Shown: piece by piece, positions 20,034 to 21,698 of the stretch
How the letters are laid out: every line of letters starts with the position of its first letter
Position numbering within the stretch: position 1 is the stretch's first letter
Source of the DNA: a virus
DNA: 21,698 nt
Strand: one strand, 5' to 3'
Virus record (IMG/VR): IMGVR_UViG_3300012920_000328
Span: 1 to 21,698 of that record
Position numbers and translations under genes: made by a program
Notes under the pieces: model-generated
Database searches by the model: none
Told to the model about the DNA's origin: nothing
What the model saw: the letters and a program-made list of their open reading frames with translations, nothing else

Positions 20034-21221
20034 GGATTTAGAAAAAGAGAATCAAACCAAGAAGGTTTTGGTATCCAAAGAAACGAAAAAATGAAAGCAG
20101 GAGGCTCAATGCCTAAGAAACCTAGAAAAAAAGCTAAGAAAAAGCCTGTAGTTAAACAGCAGGGGATGAAGAAAAGGAAAATGAAAAAAAATATTAGAGA
20201 AGACTTATTTGCAGGTCTACAATCAGGTAAGTACAAATTAGACAATTTAACTCCTGAACAATTGGCTTTTGTTTTCAACAATAGGAGAGCAGCTAAAATT
20301 CTTGAAGCGGCAGCTGGTGCACAAGACATTGTGATGACTAATCAGCAAGACCAAGGCCAAATAGCTACAGGAGGTGATGCAGTAGCCACAGGAGGTGATG
20401 CAAATGCAAGTGCAGAAGCAAGTCCTAACATAAATGTAACTGCAAAACCTGTTACGGTTGTAGATACAAGTATGGGGGTTAATGTGCCTATTGATATACA
20501 AGGACTTCAAAGAGGAGCCGTTACGGATACTCCAGAAGGTCAAATGATTGTGGACCCTCTTACTGGTGTCCTTATGCCTTTTCCTATAACTACCCCTGGT
20601 TTTGAAATACTACCTCCTGGCGATGGAGTGATGCAAGGACCTAGAACGGAAAATGGATTTTATGATGAATATGGACAGCCTCAAATAATCAATGATAGGA
20701 TAATAGAAATGTTACCAGACGGTACTAGTGTTGCTGTGGACCCTATAACTGGCGAACGTATACCTATTCAAAGGCGTGGTGAAGGAGGAATAATGTATCA
20801 AGGATTGGTAATGGATAAGCGAACTGGTTTTATGTTAGACAATACTAGAGGAATAGCCATGGACCCTAACACTGGACGGATGATGCATTTTGACCCTAGT
20901 GTAGGGTTTACTCAAGGTATGTTTGCAGATGGAGGAAAGAAAGGTATGGTCGTTCCTTCCTTGGAAGCAGATGATAGCAGAAGAGTAACTACAGAAGAAG
21001 GTGAGTTTATTGTTAGTAGTGACGGTAAATTTATACCTATTAAAAATCGAGGTCGAGTAGGAACGAGGCCTCAAGGTAGTCTTGGAGATGGTGGAATGAA
21101 GTATCAAGGAAGCATATTCACTGAGATTACTAAAGGCGATGAAGAAAAGATGAAAGCAGGTGGTACTAAGAAGAAGAGGCGAGTAATGAATAAGAAAAAA
21201 TCTAATAGATATGGCTACTAA
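20031..21221 (+). CDS. Tagged, DPxTG-repeat protein, possible virion protein
   Basis: This 396-residue protein has four zones. Residues 1-55 are very basic and begin with the signature SNQEGFGIQRN (8-18) and KMKAGG (20-25). Residues 55-100 form a helical domain (IREDLFAGLQSGKYKL, QLAFVFNNRRAAKILEAAAGAQ). Residues 109-130 are a Gly/Ala repeat (ATGGDAVATGGDANA). Residues 170-340 carry four D-x-x-TG motifs (VDPLTG 174-179, VDPITG 236-241, MDKRTG 261-266, MDPNTG 277-282) and two GG-x-x-YQG motifs (252-258, 354-360). The end is again KMKAGG followed by a basic tail. The repeats suggest a beta-rich structural part. The signature recurs in the next larger gene to the right. A virion or DNA-associated role is likely but not shown. 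Confidence 0.65.
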   Translation: MGFRKRESNQEGFGIQRNEKMKAGGSMPKKPRKKAKKKPVVKQQGMKKRKMKKNIREDLFAGLQSGKYKLDNLTPEQLAFVFNNRRAAKILEAAAGAQDIVMTNQQDQGQIATGGDAVATGGDANASAEASPNINVTAKPVTVVDTSMGVNVPIDIQGLQRGAVTDTPEGQMIVDPLTGVLMPFPITTPGFEILPPGDGVMQGPRTENGFYDEYGQPQIINDRIIEMLPDGTSVAVDPITGERIPIQRRGEGGIMYQGLVMDKRTGFMLDNTRGIAMDPNTGRMMHFDPSVGFTQGMFADGGKKGMVVPSLEADDSRRVTTEEGEFIVSSDGKFIPIKNRGRVGTRPQGSLGDGGMKYQGSIFTEITKGDEEKMKAGGTKKKRRVMNKKKSNRYGY

Positions 21222-21381
21222 TAAAAAAAGAGTTCCAGCACCCAAGGGGTTTCACTGGATGAAGGAAAGAGGAGGTTCACTAAAATTAATGAAAGACCCT
21301 TCGACTGGATATAAAAAGCATCCTGGTTCGTCCAAGTATGCTGAGTTTGGAATACAGAAAGTACATAAAAAGAAAAAGTAA
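21211..21381 (+). CDS. 56-residue basic protein with PKGFHWMK motif
   Basis: This small Lys-rich protein begins MATNKKRVPAPKGFHWMKER and continues GGSLKLMKDPSTGYKKHPGSS before AEFGIQKVHKKKK. A proline-Gly-Phe-His-Trp start and a basic body with aromatic anchors suggest binding to nucleic acid or capsid; similar short proteins are familiar from marine phages. The EFGIQK near the C-terminus weakly echoes the EGFGIQR in the 396-residue protein. It starts 11 bases inside the previous gene and its stop overlaps the next start (TAATG). Confidence 0.55.
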   Translation: MATNKKRVPAPKGFHWMKERGGSLKLMKDPSTGYKKHPGSSKYAEFGIQKVHKKKK

Positions 21382-21698
21382 TGAAAAAGTCACCATTTAG
21401 AAATTCAAGCTCTAATCAAGAAGGGTTTGGTATTGAACGTAATAATAAAAGAAAGTCTTCTAAGAAAAAAGCTACCAAGCGTAAAAAGCCTGTTGCTAAG
21501 AAGCAAGGTACATCGATTGCTAAAAAAACGGCAGGCAAAGATTTAATTGTACAAAATTTTGGAGATGATGTATTTTCAGGTACTTTTAGAATTGTAAACC
21601 CAGATGGTGGCTTTGCAAATAAAGCAGGTGAAAGAGTGACATATCAAGTTAACCCTGATGGTAGCTACACGCAGATAATCTCAACAGATGCTTATTAC
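21381..21698 (+). CDS. Second protein with the SNQEGFGI-x-RN tag, cut by right edge
   Basis: The frame begins at the ATG at 21381, overlapping the previous stop, and stays open to the right edge (106 residues visible). The N-terminus reads MKKSPFRNSSSNQEGFGIER, then a Lys/Arg-rich tract (KRKSSKKKATKRKKPVAKK). The visible rest looks beta-rich (DDVFSGTFRIVNPDGG, ERVTYQVNPDGSY) with two V-N-P-D-G repeats. It shares the N-terminal tag and basic tract with the 396-residue protein, so both may be targeted to the same place. The C-terminus and true length are unknown. Confidence 0.6.
   Translation, partial: MKKSPFRNSSSNQEGFGIERNNKRKSSKKKATKRKKPVAKKQGTSIAKKTAGKDLIVQNFGDDVFSGTFRIVNPDGGFANKAGERVTYQVNPDGSYTQIISTDAYY

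Overview
This window looks like the middle of an AT-rich double-stranded DNA tailed phage genome, probably infecting a marine Bacteroidota (Flavobacteriia-like) host. The virion and packaging genes (TerL, portal, scaffold-like, major capsid protein) show that it is a phage. The host inference rests on promoter-like sites of the Bacteroidota type (TTG, 17-23 bases, TAnnTTTG) upstream of the leftward operon and of the portal gene, on starts that mostly lack Shine-Dalgarno sequences, and on a probable DUF1573-like domain in one gene. phoH, recA and several tiny basic ORFs are reminiscent of marine phages. No rRNA, tRNA, integrase, transposase or CRISPR array is visible, and there is no gene-free stretch longer than about 230 bases.

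Leftward arm (1-13319, minus strand, read from right to left): a winged-helix-like protein, an HU/IHF-like protein, a zinc-finger plus DUF1573-like protein, two small proteins that are small-terminase candidates by position, TerL, portal, an acidic scaffold-like protein, major capsid protein, a 61-residue Gly/Lys repeat protein, two probable connector or tail proteins, and a large Cys-rich virion protein cut off at the left edge. Hairpins sit in the portal/scaffold gap and on both sides of the 61-residue gene, so expression is probably graded around the capsid gene.

Divergent centre (13320-13546): this region holds a strong Bacteroidota-type promoter for the leftward arm, a less certain overlapping promoter for the rightward arm, a perfect 9-base DnaA-box match, and a C-rich (minus-strand G-rich) tract enclosed by a perfect 8-bp inverted repeat. 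It is the best candidate in the window for a replication or regulatory hub.

Rightward arm (13547-21698, plus strand): a tightly coupled recombination and nuclease operon (small ORF, RecA, PhoH, GIY-YIG nuclease, DEDDy exonuclease with a zinc ribbon, small Cys protein). A second cluster follows, with tiny ORFs, a holin-like membrane protein, an acidic protein, a protein with three modules spaced exactly 80 residues apart, several small Lys/Arg-rich proteins, and two larger proteins that share the N-terminal signature SNQEGFGI-x-RN. The second of these runs off the right edge.

The least explained parts are the far right cluster (the triplicated Cys module, the shared N-terminal tag, and acidic next to basic proteins) and the structured leader in the divergent region. 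All functional statements come from reading the sequence without database searches.
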